From Rebecca billardiae RCC1528 (Eukaryota; Haptophyta), in contig OZ251222.1 in NCBI GenBank assembly GCA_965240325.2, positions 1,736,001 to 1,800,000 on the forward strand: a stretch of 64,000 nt of DNA. The letters run 5' to 3'. Numbering within the stretch: position 1 is the first letter of the stretch; each line of letters opens with the position of its first letter. The translations under genes were made by a program, and so were the position numbers. The notes under the pieces are model-generated. The model ran no database searches. It had not been told where the DNA came from and saw only the letters and a program-made list of their open reading frames with translations. Below, one piece after another: positions 40,301 through 51,464 of the stretch.

Positions 40301-40611
40301 GCTCGTCCGGCGCACCGACCGACACGTGCCCCTTCATGTTGGCGGTCTCGAGCGCAAGGGCAGCCGCTTCGTCGAGTATTTCGGCACGCACGGAGAGCGG
40401 CGCGGAACGTTCGAGAGAGCAAAGTTCGAAGCGCTGTACGCGCCGCTGCTCGACTCGGCGGCGCCGGGGCAGGTGGAGAGCGCGGCGGCGGCGGCGGCGG
40501 CGGCGCACCGGCACGGCCGCGACCGCGAGAAGGAGGCGCAGCGCGCGGCGTTTGCGGGCGGCGGCGGCGGCGGCGGCGGGCGCGGCGGGCGCGGCGGCGG
40601 GCGCGGCGGGC

Positions 40612-40657
<46 letters not shown>

Positions 40658-42963
40658 AGGCGGCGGCGGAGGCGGTGGGCGTGGCGGGCGCGGCGGCGCG
40701 CGCAGCTCGGGCCCGCCCGCGATCAGCTACACGGGCGAGTGCCACAAGCTTTCTCGCGCGCTGCTGCAGTCGTCCAAGCTCCCGGCGATCGTTTTTTGCA
40801 TGTCGCGCAAGCGGTGCGTCGAAGGAGCGCACGCGGTCGCGCAGCTCAACCTGCTGACGGGGCAGCGCGTCGCGGCGGACGGCTCGGGCGACGTGGAGGG
40901 CAAGCCGCCCGAGGAGGCGGAGGAGCTCGCCCGCTGGGAGCGCGCGCGCGAGAAGAAGCGCGCCGCCGCGCGCGCGAACGAGCGAGCGCGCGCCGCGATG
41001 CACCGAGCGCACCTGCAGCGCTATATGCCCGAGCTGGGCGAGCTCGAAGCCTACTCGGACATCATGGGCTTGCTGGCGCGCGGCGTGGCGTACCACCACG
41101 GAGGTGGGCGCGCGCGGGGGAGGGCGCGCGCGGGAGGGCCCGCCGACGCGCGCGCAGCGGCGCGCGTGCATCCGCTCGCCGCCCGCCGCCCACGCCGCGC
41201 ACGCCCTCTCCCTCTCCTCAACTGCGCGCGCGCCCAACCCCCCCCCCCGGCCCCCTGTGTATGCCCTCGCTCCGCCGCCCCCGCCACCCGCCGCCTCGGC
41301 AGGCATGCTGCCCATCCTGCGCGAGTTCGTCGAGCTGTGCTTCCAGCAGAAGCTCGTCAAGCTCGTCTTCGCCACCGAGACGCTCGCAGTCGGCGTGAAC
41401 ATGCCCGCGCGCACTGTCGTCTTCTCCCAGCTGGACAAGCCGAACGACGGCACGCTGCCCGGGCACCGCCCGCTCCGGCCGGACGAGTTCTGGCAGATGG
41501 CGGGGCGCGCGGGGCGGCGCGGCATGGACGAGCTCGGCTACGTGGTCTACGCGCCGACGCTCTCGGTGGCCGGCCTGCGCAACATGAGCTCGGCGAACGA
41601 GGTGGGCGAGATGCTGACCGGACAGATGCCCGCCGCCACCTCGCAGCTCGTCGTCGACCGGCCGTTCGTGCTGCGCCACCTCGCGCGCGGGTACGGCGTG
41701 GACGTGCTCTCCCGCACACTCCTCGCCGACCAGCTCACGCGCCAGACGGCCGCGCTCGAGCGCGAGCTGCACGCGGCGGCGGGCGGCTCGGAGGGCGGCG
41801 CGGAGGCGGTGATGGCCGCGGCGCACGAGCTCGCCTCGCTCGAGAAGAAGCTCAACGGCGAGGCGGAGAGCGCGCCCGGCATCAGGCTCAGCCTGAGCAA
41901 GCAGGCGCGGCGCGACGCCGAGGCGCGCGCCGCGCAGCTCCGCGACACGTACGGCGCGGAGCGGCTCGACACCCTCGCCAAGACGGCGGCGCGCTCGGCG
42001 CACCTCGCCGACTCCATCGAGACCAACCGGACTCTGCTCTCGGGGCAATGGCACCAGGCTGTGGAGTGGCTCAGCGAGTATGGCTTCCTGGAGCCGCCCG
42101 CCGCCGCCGCCGGCGGCGCGGAGGGCGGCGGCGCGGGCGCGGTGCCGCGGCTCAGCGCGCGCGGCCGCTCATGCGCCGCGTTCGCGGACGGTCAGCCGCT
42201 CATCATCGGCACGATCATCGCGGACGGTGCGCGGCGAGACCCGCGCGCGCGCATGCGGCGCCCTCGCGCGGCGTCGCTCGCCGCTGCGAGCGCGCGCGCT
42301 GCGCTGCCCACGCCCGCCTCACGCCCCCTCCCGAACGGTCACCGCGCGCGCGCATCCGCCCCACCCGGCGCGCCGCTCCCGCCGCCTGCCCGCCACAGGC
42401 TGGCTGCGCGAGCTGAGCCTGCCCGAGGTCTGCGCGTGGCTTTGCCTTTTCCTCGGGGACATGCGCAAGCTCGACATCTCGGGCTCGGACCTGCAGCCGC
42501 CGAAGCTGTCGGCCGCGCTCGAGGCGGCGTTCCACGAGACGTACAACCTCGCCGCCATCCTCGAGGTGCGTTCGCGCGCCGCGCGCACGCCGCCGGGCGC
42601 GCGGGCGGCGCGGCTCGGGAGTGGGCGCGTGCGCGCCGCGCCGCGTTGCGAGCCGAGCGGCGCGCTGTGGCGCGACCGGCGCGCGGCGTGCAGGTCGAGC
42701 TCGACCACAACCTGTCGCTCATCATGCTCGACTGGTGCACGCACAAGGACATCAAGCGCGTCGCGTACTGGGTGGACGCCCACCTGCTCGGCTCGTTCGT
42801 GAAGGCGGTGATGCGCGTCGTGTCGTACGTCGACGTCGTGCGCGAGGTGCTGCTCGGCCTCGGCGAGTACGAGACGTACAACAGGCTGGACAACCACATG
42901 GACACGCTGCTCGGCGGCCTCGTCACGAATGAGAGCCTGTACCTCCGCCTCTCCGATGTATGA
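37338..42963 (+). CDS. RNB exonuclease fused to Ski2/Mtr4-type DExH helicase
   Basis: Exons 37338-41103, 41303-42226, 42399-42565 and 42694-42963; 1,708 residues. N-terminal RNB (RNase II/R) domain: the four metal-binding aspartates lie in [16 protein letters not shown] (D131, D137, D139, D140), and [13 protein letters not shown] (362 on) is the other RNB signature. Then two related ~55-residue helical modules (about 545-605 and 660-710, both ending D-x-x-GC-x-L-x-EAR). The helicase has Walker A PTGSGKT (K815), DEIH (935-938), the first intron inside [25 protein letters not shown], and a DSHCT domain ending LYLRLSDV. A Gly/Arg RGG tract (about 1075-1125) interrupts the helicase. It unites 3'-5' RNA exonuclease and unwinding activities that are normally separate exosome or degradosome subunits. 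No cold-shock or S1 domains are apparent around RNB. Confidence 0.92.
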
Positions 42964-43370
42964 ATCATCGGAACTCTCATCATCGGGTCCTTCATCAGTA
43001 GCGGGAGTTCAGAATTACCGCTGTGAGCCTGAGTCCGTGTCCGAGTGCGGAGTGTCACTCGGCACTCCGGTGAGTGGTCGTGTGTGACTGTGAGAGTGTG
43101 ACTCGGCTTAGAATGACTCCTCCAATGACACTCAGTCACTACATACGTCCGTACTCGTAGCTACGACGGCTTAGCTCGGCAATACGGCTTGAGTAAAAAA
43201 AGTTCTGATGGAGTTAACGGACTAATAATGAGTAATGTCGTCGGACTATGTGAACTACTAGTCTTTTAAAAATGATTATTCTACTATACTATGATTTAAG
43301 TATGTACATAGTGATCGTCGCCGATGCTGATCACACGGAGGCAGTAGGTGCCCAGGGATGCCGCTGAAGC
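42964..43370. other. Intergenic spacer
   Basis: About 400 bp, with mixed lower-GC sequence after 43180 ('gagtaatgtcgtcgg', 'ttttaaaaatgatt'). No gene. Confidence 0.4.
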
Positions 43371-43680
43371 CTATTTGCAGTCGTCGCCGGCCTTGGTCAT
43401 CATGTAGTAATCGGCACGCCGTCGACCGACAGGGTCCGACTCGCCTCCGAGTAGTCCGACTGGCCGTGTCAGTCGCCAGTCGGGTTGAATGGCACCGTGG
43501 TGCAGATAGTGGATGGGGTCGCCCCGGCCGGAGTGCGCGGCCTTGGTCTTGCCGAGGTGCGGAAGTAGTCGCCCTTGCCGTTGAGGAAGTCGTCGCCCTG
43601 AGGAAGTCGTCTGAGATCATCACGGTTTTATTCCCGCATGTCCTCTGCAGCCGGACGGGTCTCGCGTCCGGACTCCTTCC
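43371..43680 (-). pseudogene. Decayed protein-coding fragment with frameshifts
   Basis: Reading the minus strand from about 43620, protein-like segments alternate between two frames: GDDFLNGKGDYFRT, then LGKTKAAHSGRGDPIHYLHH, then SDYSEASRTLSVDGVPIT, then YYMMTKAGDDCK with a stop at 43371-43373. Each piece has folded-protein composition but no single frame is open, and no splice sites explain the shifts. I do not recognise the family. It is best read as a gene remnant with several small indels; sequencing error or missed introns are alternatives. Confidence 0.4.
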
Positions 43681-43885
43681 GCAGTCGATTTCTAGTTCGG
43701 CAGCGATGGCGGTCGTCAACTCGCGGTCGACGGGCTGTCCGCACATCCAAGAGTAGGCGAGTTGATCGTGGCCAGCCGAGTCCGGTGGCGGGGCCGCTGG
43801 GCGTGGCCTCCTCTACCTTCTTGATCGCAGTCCGCGTGTCTTGGGCGGCCAAGCTCGCGCCCGGCCGAACCCGGAGCCGGCGACC

Positions 43886-45673
43886 ATGGATGACGAGGCG
43901 GAGCGTGTGGCGTGCGCATGCTGCGACTTCCTCGCACGCTACGGCGGGATCGGCGAGTTCTTACCGAACGACTTCTTCACGACGGAGCACTGGCAGACGC
44001 GCCTCAGCGCATCCGCGCGAGCCTCGCTGCTCGCCACGCCGCTCGACGAGCTCGTCGCGCGCGTGGTCGCGCCCGAGGGCGCGAGCGCGGGCGCGCCGGC
44101 CGCGGCTGGCCACGACGAGCGCTCCCACGCTGGCCCCCACAGCGAGGTGCTGGACGACCCCTTCGAGATGATCCGGGCCAGCCATCGCTGTCGGCTGCGC
44201 CCGTCACTCGCGCTCTCCGTCGAGGAGTGGCGCTCGCAGCGCGGCCTCGCGCCCGCGCCCGAGCGCGCCGAGCGCGCCGCCGAGCAGCACGAGCGCCACC
44301 TCTCCCTGCTGAGCGCGAAGAAAGCGCACGAGGTGCGTCGGCTCGCGTGCCTCGTCGACGCGCTGGCCGAGCTCGCTCCGCGCGGCGGGAGGGAGGGCGT
44401 GCACGTCGTCGACGTCGGCGCGGGCAAGGGCTACCTCGGCAGCTACCTCTCGCTCGCAGCAGGCATGCGCGTGACCTCGGTCGACGGCCGCGACGCAAAC
44501 GTGTGCGGCGCGGCGCGTCGGCACGCGCTCGTCGCGCGCGCGCTCGGCCGCGCGCCGCAGCACGGCGGCGCGCGGCACGACGTGCGCCTCGCGTGGCTCG
44601 ACCGCTCCTCGGCCGAGCTCGCCGCTGGGCGGGGCACTGCGCGCGAGGGCGACGGCGACACGACCGAAGCAGCCCCCGCGCGCGCCGCTGCGGACCGCCG
44701 CCGGGCCGCGGCAGCGCCGGCGGAGGCGCCGGCGGCCGCAGAGACGGGTGCGATCATTCTCACCGGCCTGCATGCGTGCGGGGACCTAACCCCGACCCTG
44801 CTGCACTCGTTCGTGTGCAGCCCGCGCGCACACGCGCTCGCGGTGGTTGGCTGCTGCCTGCAGCTCATGGGTGAGACGGGCGGCTTTCCCCTCTCGGCAC
44901 ACGTCGCCGATTACTTGCGGTCGCGCGGGCTGACCGGCCCGCGCCTGCTCAGCCGGCGGCTCCGCCTGCTCGCCGCCAAGGCGCCGGCGCGCGAGGCGGG
45001 CCGCGGGGGTGCGCCCGTGGCGGGGGCACACGCGGCTGGCCAGGCGAGCGGCCGGGGTGGCGCGCGCGCGCGCACCGGCCCGGCGATCGATCACGACGGC
45101 ACCCCCGCAGCCGCCGCCGCCGCCGCGGCCGCCCCCGCTGCCGACGGCGGCAGGGCTGCGCTGTCGGGCGACGAGCGCGCGCTGTGGCGGCCATTGCTCT
45201 CGCTGGTCCTCTGGGAGCGGTTCGGCGTGCGCGAGGCGGCGGAAGAGGACGGCGTCGCGGCTGGGCGCGCGGACGCGGACGCGCACGCGCAGGCCGGCGG
45301 CTCCGGCGCGCAGCAGCGGCAGGCAGCGGTGCGCGTCGGCAAGCTCGCGCGCAAGTGCGCCAGCTTCTCAGAGTTTGCGCGCCGGGCCGTCGAGAAGCTC
45401 GGCGTCGGCGACCCAGCCGCGGCGGGGACGGACGACGAGCTGAGCGCGCTCGCGGCCCTCGGCATGCAACGCGCCGCCGAGCTGCACCGCCTCGAGGCGC
45501 TGCGGCTCGCGTGCGCGCCGGTCATCGAGGCGCTCGTCGCGCTCGACCGGCTGCTCTTCTTGCGCGAGAGCGCGGGCTGCACGGGCGCGTGGCTGGTGCG
45601 TGCCTTTGACGAGGCGGTCTCTCCGCGCGCGCTCGCGCTCGTCGCCATCAGACATGTCGAGTGTCCCCCGTGA
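43886..45673 (+). CDS. METTL25/RRNAD1-type methyltransferase
   Basis: Intronless, 595 residues from ATG 43886 (MDDEAERVA). SAM-dependent methyltransferase fold with the family markers: KKAHEVRRLA just before the domain, motif I VVDVGAGKGYLGSYLSLA (about 190-207), VTSVDGRD, and the characteristic GLHACGDLTPTLLHSF with VGCCLQLM downstream (about 307-345). METTL25-family enzymes methylate tRNA or rRNA/protein targets, and the HACGDL motif is specific to the group (family knowledge). Long Ala/Arg-rich inserts (about 260-300, 385-450) interrupt the fold, as in other genes here. A C-terminal helical part (FSEFARRAVEKLG, LDRLLFLRESAG, FDEAVSPRALALVAIR) is also conserved-looking. Confidence 0.87.
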   Translation: MDDEAERVACACCDFLARYGGIGEFLPNDFFTTEHWQTRLSASARASLLATPLDELVARVVAPEGASAGAPAAAGHDERSHAGPHSEVLDDPFEMIRASHRCRLRPSLALSVEEWRSQRGLAPAPERAERAAEQHERHLSLLSAKKAHEVRRLACLVDALAELAPRGGREGVHVVDVGAGKGYLGSYLSLAAGMRVTSVDGRDANVCGAARRHALVARALGRAPQHGGARHDVRLAWLDRSSAELAAGRGTAREGDGDTTEAAPARAAADRRRAAAAPAEAPAAAETGAIILTGLHACGDLTPTLLHSFVCSPRAHALAVVGCCLQLMGETGGFPLSAHVADYLRSRGLTGPRLLSRRLRLLAAKAPAREAGRGGAPVAGAHAAGQASGRGGARARTGPAIDHDGTPAAAAAAAAAPAADGGRAALSGDERALWRPLLSLVLWERFGVREAAEEDGVAAGRADADAHAQAGGSGAQQRQAAVRVGKLARKCASFSEFARRAVEKLGVGDPAAAGTDDELSALAALGMQRAAELHRLEALRLACAPVIEALVALDRLLFLRESAGCTGAWLVRAFDEAVSPRALALVAIRHVECPP

Positions 45674-46664
45674 GAGCGACCAAGGTGCTGCGCCACGAAG
45701 CGAGCTGATTGGCAGCCCACGGCCGCCAAGGCCGTGCACGCGGTGACTTCGGTGCACCACGACCGGCTGGTCAAGGGCGCAGACGTCGTCGTCTTGCGCC
45801 CCGGCTGCCGGAGCGGGCAGTCCGGCGTCTGACACCACGCCGGGTACCGTTTTACATACGAAAAGATGAGGGTAACTCAAGTTTCGTCCCGTTTCCGCGC
45901 GATTTCGTCATCATCCCCGATAAGAAATGACGAGAGTGTGCAAGAGGGTGAAAAATGTCTTGATTGATGACCGAAAAAAGCAGCCGTTTATTCGAATGGA
46001 AGGCATTTGCAACGCTTCATTTTGGAGCTAATTAGGGCCCTCGCTCATTGGCCCGCTTCAACAGGATCTTGACGACCTTGGCTGCCGATTTCGATGGACA
46101 GATTCCCCAGCCAGCCCCGGCCGCGCCGCCGTGCTATACGTCGTTCATTGGAACCTGCATCGAGAACAATCCGTGGCCGCTTCGCCGATAACAGAAGAGC
46201 CGCACGCCCTGGTTAATGGCGCAAATTGGGAGTCATTTGGTGGCCGAGCAAGCGCGCGAGATGCACATCTGCCACGGGAATCTGCTTGATTGGCACTTCC
46301 CCGTTCGTCTGTACAGCGCCTCCAACATGATGCACACAGGTGCGTTCACGACGGTCCAGCCTACTCTACGGCCGAAGACCTCACAGGACGCAACGAGCAA
46401 GGTGCGCCTCTCCGTTCGCGCCGCCATGCAGGCACGCAGGGCGTGGCACCGGCGCCGGGGGGGTTGGCGCCGGTGGCGGCCGCTATCGGTTCCCGTTGGA
46501 CGCGCTCGGCGCATCCTAGCCCGCGCCAGTCCGACCACCCCGGCCGCCCGCGCCGCCGCGACGCGCGCTGGGCCGCACGACCATGCCGGACACCCCTTGT
46601 GCTCACATGCGCGTGCCCTCCAACCCTCGCCTGCCCTCGCCCATGCGCTGGGCGCGCAGGCAGT
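45674..46664. other. Intergenic region, possible unresolved upstream exon
   Basis: About 990 bp. A frame opening at 46216 (MAQIGSHLVAEQAREMHICH...) has protein-like composition for ~60 codons and runs into a donor-like 'aag|gtgcgc' near 46400, but I cannot join it in phase to the homeodomain exon. 45850-46050 is lower in GC. Otherwise nothing recognised. Confidence 0.35.
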
Positions 46665-48582
46665 ATGCTCGCTTTCCCCACAGGCGCTCTCCCGTTCAAG
46701 GGGCGGCGCACACGCGAAAAATTCCTCTCCTGGCAGCTGAGTTTGCTGGAGTCGGTGTTCAAGACGGATCGATTCCCGCCTGCGGTACGCGCGCCCTCTT
46801 CGAGCGTCCGCCGTGTGTGAGCGCGTATCCGACTGCGTGGAAGGGTGTGGCCTCGCCGGCCCCAGCCCCACCCGCGGCCCCCCGCCGCCCAGCGCAGCGA
46901 CCTCCATGCCGCGCGGCTCACCGCCCGCCCGTGGGCTCGTGCGCGCCGCGCTGCATGCCTTGGCCGCGCCCGCCTCCCCTTCTGTCGCGCAGGACGTGCG
47001 CGAGCAGCTCGCCATCGAGCTGGGCATCGCCGAGCGCTGCGTGCGCGTCTGGTTCCAGAACCAGCGCCAGCGGCATCGCAAGGCATCGCAGGCCTCCGCC
47101 GACGTCGCCTCGAACGACGCGGACAAGCGTGAGGAGGAGTCGGGGAGCGGCACCGACGCGCCCGCCGCCACGGACGCTCCTGCCGACGAGGGCTCCGCCG
47201 AGCCGGGCTCGCCGTGCGCCGGGGCGCCGTCTGTCGAGGGCGAGGAGCCGAACGCAGAGCCGCAGGAGGCGGCCCCCTCCGCGTTGGAGGGGCAGCCGCT
47301 CTCGCGCGGCCCCTCGTCGCGCTCGCGCGAGGAGGTGACGCCGACGCAGTCGACGGACGTCGGCGTGCCCTCGTCGGAGCCGAGCACCGGCGCGCCCGCG
47401 TCCGCCGGCGGCTCAACGGGGCAGAAGCTCGACCCGAACGCCGTCATCGAGATGGCCAAGCGCTTCCGCCCGGCCTCGCACCACCTCAGCGGCTCGGCGC
47501 GCGGCAAGTTCGCTCTCCCAGGCGTGATGGACGCCAACTCGGTTTCGTCACTCGGCGCGATCCACGGGCTGCGCCCCGGGCTGGCGGTGCCCGCGGGCAT
47601 GGGCGGCGTGGGGATGCTGGCGGGCAACATCGGGCTGGCGATGGCCGGCCAGCCCGGCGCGTTCGGCGCGGGCACCCTCGGCGCGCTCCCGCCGGGCCAG
47701 ATGGGTGACGTGTCCGCACTGCACGGCGCAATGGCCGCTCAGCAGCTCGGCTTGCCCCCCGGCACGGTGCTCCAGGCGCCCGGCGCTGGCGCCGGGCAGG
47801 TGACGCTCCTCGGCGGGGTCCCGGGCCTGTCGGGCCTGCACCCGAGCGCGCTGCAGGCGAACATGCTCCAGTCCGCCGCCGCGCAGCCGATGCACGCGGG
47901 CGCCGCCGCTGCCGCGGGCGCGCAGCCCGCTCAGCCGCAGCAGCAGCCGCAGTACATCATGAACAACGGCGCGTGCTACCAGCTGGTCACGCCCTCGGCC
48001 GCGGCGGCGGCAGCGGCGGCCGCCGCCACGCCGAGCCTCGGTGAGCCGCAGGGCAGCCTCTCGCAGCCGGGCAGCCTCTCGCAGCATGGCAGCCTCTCGC
48101 AGCATGGCAGCCTGCAGGGCGGGCTCTCGTCACTGCCGCAGCACGGCAGCCTGCAGGGCGGGCTCTCGCAGCACGGCAGCCTGCAGGGCGGGCTCTCGTC
48201 TCTCGGCGAGCAGGCCTACAGCCCAAGCACTGGCAACATCAGGTGGCCCCAGCCTTCCTCGCAGACCGAGCTCGCCTCCTTCGCCGCTGCGGCGGAGCTC
48301 GGTGCGTCCGCAGGGCTCCAGCTGCCGTACTCGCAGGCCCGCGATCAGACCAGCGCCGTGCAGCAGTCGCAGCTCTTCGGCCTGCAGCAGCGCGGCACCG
48401 GCGCCTTTGGCAGCGGGCAGCAGCTCTCGCTTCTGCCGCAGCATCACGCGCTCATGCAGCAGGCGCAGCAGCAGCCGATGGCGCCGCACGGTCAGGGCCT
48501 GGACGCGCTCGCGCACGTGCAGCCGCACATGTTTGGCGCGCAGCTGCCCGCGTCGGCACAGCAGTTCCTGGGCGCGCAATAA
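46665..48582 (+). CDS. Homeodomain transcription factor with Q/G-rich repeat tail
   Basis: Exons 46665-46784 and 46993-48582 (phase 0) give 569 residues. The homeodomain is split by the intron: exon 1 supplies KGRRTREKFLSWQLSLLESV and FKTDRFPPA (helix 1), exon 2 supplies DVREQLAIELGIAERCVRVW followed by FQNQRQRHRK. Helix 3 has the invariant W, F, N and R (WFQNQRQRHRK). The protein start is uncertain: a ccccacag acceptor lies just after ATG 46665, so more upstream exons may exist. The tail is Ala/Gly/Gln-rich and contains five copies of a GSL(S/Q) motif in three flavours (SLSQHG, SLQGGLSQHG, SLQGGLSSL; 48050-48200). Predicted nuclear DNA-binding regulator; subfamily unclear. Confidence 0.82.
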
Positions 48583-50561
48583 GGCGCGGAGCGTGGCCGG
48601 TGCGTGCGCTCGCGACGCGCCACGTGTGCAACCAACCCCGCGCGCCGGCGGCTGCGAGGCTCAACGCACGCGTGAGGCTGACACGACATCGCCGTCGTTG
48701 CCCTCCCCGCGCACCCTGAGCAGCCAGGGCCTCGCCGTGCACTCTCTCATCTCCCAGATCTGAAATCTCTTCCTCAGGCCTCTCTCTCTCTCTCTCCCTC
48801 TCCCTCTCTCTCTCGCTTCACGATCACGCATACCATTACGGCAGCCAGGGCCATCGCGCATGGCGCCACTTAGACGGGATCCGGTGATGCCGCCAACACG
48901 GCCCAACAGCTCACGATCTGCCGGCGGATCGGTCGCGCTGGCGCCGCTGGGCGGTCACTCCGCTAACTCGTGACTCGAACGGGCGCACGTCGACCCGGAA
49001 TGAGTTCATCAGCAATTTAGTCAGATCATATTTTGATCGAGTGACGACGCTGTCAAAGGGTGAAGAGAGCGGGCTCCAGCCACAGTCCGAGGGACGTCCA
49101 CTGACCCTATCACTATGGGGGGGGTGCATTCAGACGAACCCCTGGGAGCCAGGGAGCGATGAGGGTACCAATCGAAAGATCTCCGGGGCGGCGGACGAAG
49201 CCGCAGGTTCAAAACCGAAGCCGCAGACGATTTCGTATGTTTCCTTGTCCTTGAACGCGTCGTCACAGTCGAACACGGAGGACTCCATCGTGCTGAACTT
49301 GTTTTTGGGCTCCCGGACCGGTCTCTCGCACGATGGAGCGCCGCCGAGCGGGCGAGGAGACGAGACGTCTTGGAGGCCTTGATCCGGGCGCATCCGCTGG
49401 TTGGCCGCGGCACCCTGTCGCGCTCGCGCCCCGGGTGCACCTTCGTGCACTGAGAGTCACCGATGGGCGAGAAGCTGCTCGTCGACTCGAGCAAGCTGCG
49501 CGCTTTCCGCGTCGAGCTGCTCGCGCCGGCGGCCACACCTCGCGGCGGTGCGGGCGTGCGCATGAGCTTGTCGGCTTCTAGCTGCTCGCGCCCCGGGCCG
49601 CGCCGTCAGCTCGTGGTGCCACGGGTATGCGCACGAGCTCGTGCTTGGCTGCAGCTCCTCAGAGGACTGCCACAGCTGGCTGGCTCAGAGCTTGTTCGCG
49701 AGTGCTAAGGTGCGGCGTGCCTCGCTGATGCGCATACAATACTCTAAGAGTACCCGATCAGACCGTGAAACGTGTGTACATCACGTCGGGGAGCCAACTT
49801 CACGTGTCACTGGTCCTTGCACTCGACTGTCCGTCACCCACGGCCACGAGCGAATGTGGAAAGACGCGAACCCGCAAAGGATACAGGTGGGTGAGGGCAG
49901 AATGAGACAAAATCCCGGATCGTGTTTTGCTCTCCACCACGATGGCGCTCACGCCCTTCGCGCACGTCGTCGTGGAGGGCATCAGACGAAGAGTTCAAGC
50001 TGCGAGTCTCGTGGGCTAACTCCATGCCGTTGAGGAGCACGAGCACCATCAAGTTTGTCTCACTTTGGGGGGGTGAGGGCACTTTGAGACAAACCGCGTG
50101 CGCACGCCCGACGAGCTCACCAACTGGGGAGAGCAAGCTTCCCATGGGCTCTTGACGCGTGTCTGACGTCCCTACTACCTCCCATGGCATGGCCAGCCGT
50201 CAGGTTGGCGTCCCCTTGCAGTAGTAGGCTACCTTGCTCACGTCACTGAAGGGCACCGTGCATCGCTGTTCGCGGCCGTCTCACAGTGGCGGGGCACGTT
50301 CGGCGGCTACGTTTGGTGCGTGCAGGCCAGGCATGGGCAGCGGAGCGGCCTGCAAACGAGCGGAGGTGCCAGGCATGCACCTTGGGCACACATGTAACGC
50401 GTCTCGACAGACTTGCGTCCACCTCACCGGGCGCTGTAGCGCGTGCGAGGCGGGCGCCATCCACCACGCCCAGTGGGCGCCACTGGACCGCCGTCCGCCA
50501 CTGGGCCGCCACCTTTGTCTCAAAGTGCCCTCTGTCTCATTCTGCCCTCATCGACCTGTAC

Positions 50562-50622
50562 ATTGCGACAGCACTGGCACGGCCCGCCGACCCCCCCGCC
50601 CGCCAGGGCACAGTTTTTTGTA
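50562..50622 (+). repeat. Direct repeat, copy 1
   Basis: Starts attgcgacagcactggcacg and continues through a C-rich core to 'gccagggca.agtttt'. Near-identical to 52175-52232 in the same orientation; the copies differ by a base after 'agggca' and a T-run length. Confidence 0.8.
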
Positions 50623-51464
50623 AGCCCCTTGATCCGACCTTTGAATCATCATCTCACATCTCTTGCTGTTACCGCGGACGTAGCTGGGGGAGTCGATGAC
50701 TGACAGATTGATGCACGAAAAACCGTTGGCCCTCATTGGGATCTGACTAAATGGCGGGCCGTAGGTCCGCCCCTTGTAGTGCCCGGGAAAAAGATAAGAA
50801 AAAGAAAAGGAAAAAAGAAAATCGCCTCGCAAAGAAAAGAAAATCGCCTCGCTCACTGCCGGGTCGCTTCGCTCACTACCGGGCGCCCTCGCAGCTCCCA
50901 CTGGGGACGCTCGGCCGAAAACCATGTGGCGCCTGGCGCGGAGCGCGTGGGCCGCGCGCGCCGAATCCAACGCCGGCGCGGACATCGCGCGGGGATTCCC
51001 GAACGGTGTTTTCGCCCGATTCGCGATTGCTGCCCTCGTCGTCTCGCGTGCAGGTCGAACGGGCGCTAAATCGACGCGTTTGGAGCGGTACGCTCGGCGC
51101 GTCGACACGATCGTGCGACCTGGGGCGATCCTCGCCCGACGTGCACGTCGAACGCTCGCACCGGCCGTAGCATCAAGCGCTGCGCACGATGGCCGCCTCG
51201 CTCGATTCACCGTCGCGCGTCGGGCTCGGTGCGGAACGGCCCTCATCACGAGGCGTCTCGCGGGCGGGAAGCGCCATCGCACGCGACGCAAGATTTGGCG
51301 CGGCCTTCTGAACACCATAACCGGAATCCACACACCGGACTGTCGCGTGCCCCGGCCCTTGGCAAGGTCGGGCGCATGCAAATCCGTTTGCTACGATCGG
51401 TGGTGTTCCTCGCGAGCTCGCGGGCAAAGATCGCTCGGCGCTCGAGGGCCCACGTCCGGCCTGC

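Noticed and set aside
37254-41525. A 1,423-codon open frame on the minus strand opposite the RNB-helicase gene
   Set aside because: Arg/Ala/Val-rich mirror of a GC-biased coding strand with no family motif; the plus strand has clear catalytic motifs and splice sites.
50548-51381. A 277-codon Arg-rich minus-strand frame
   Set aside because: Composition typical of antisense GC shadow and it includes the short direct repeat at its end; no motif.
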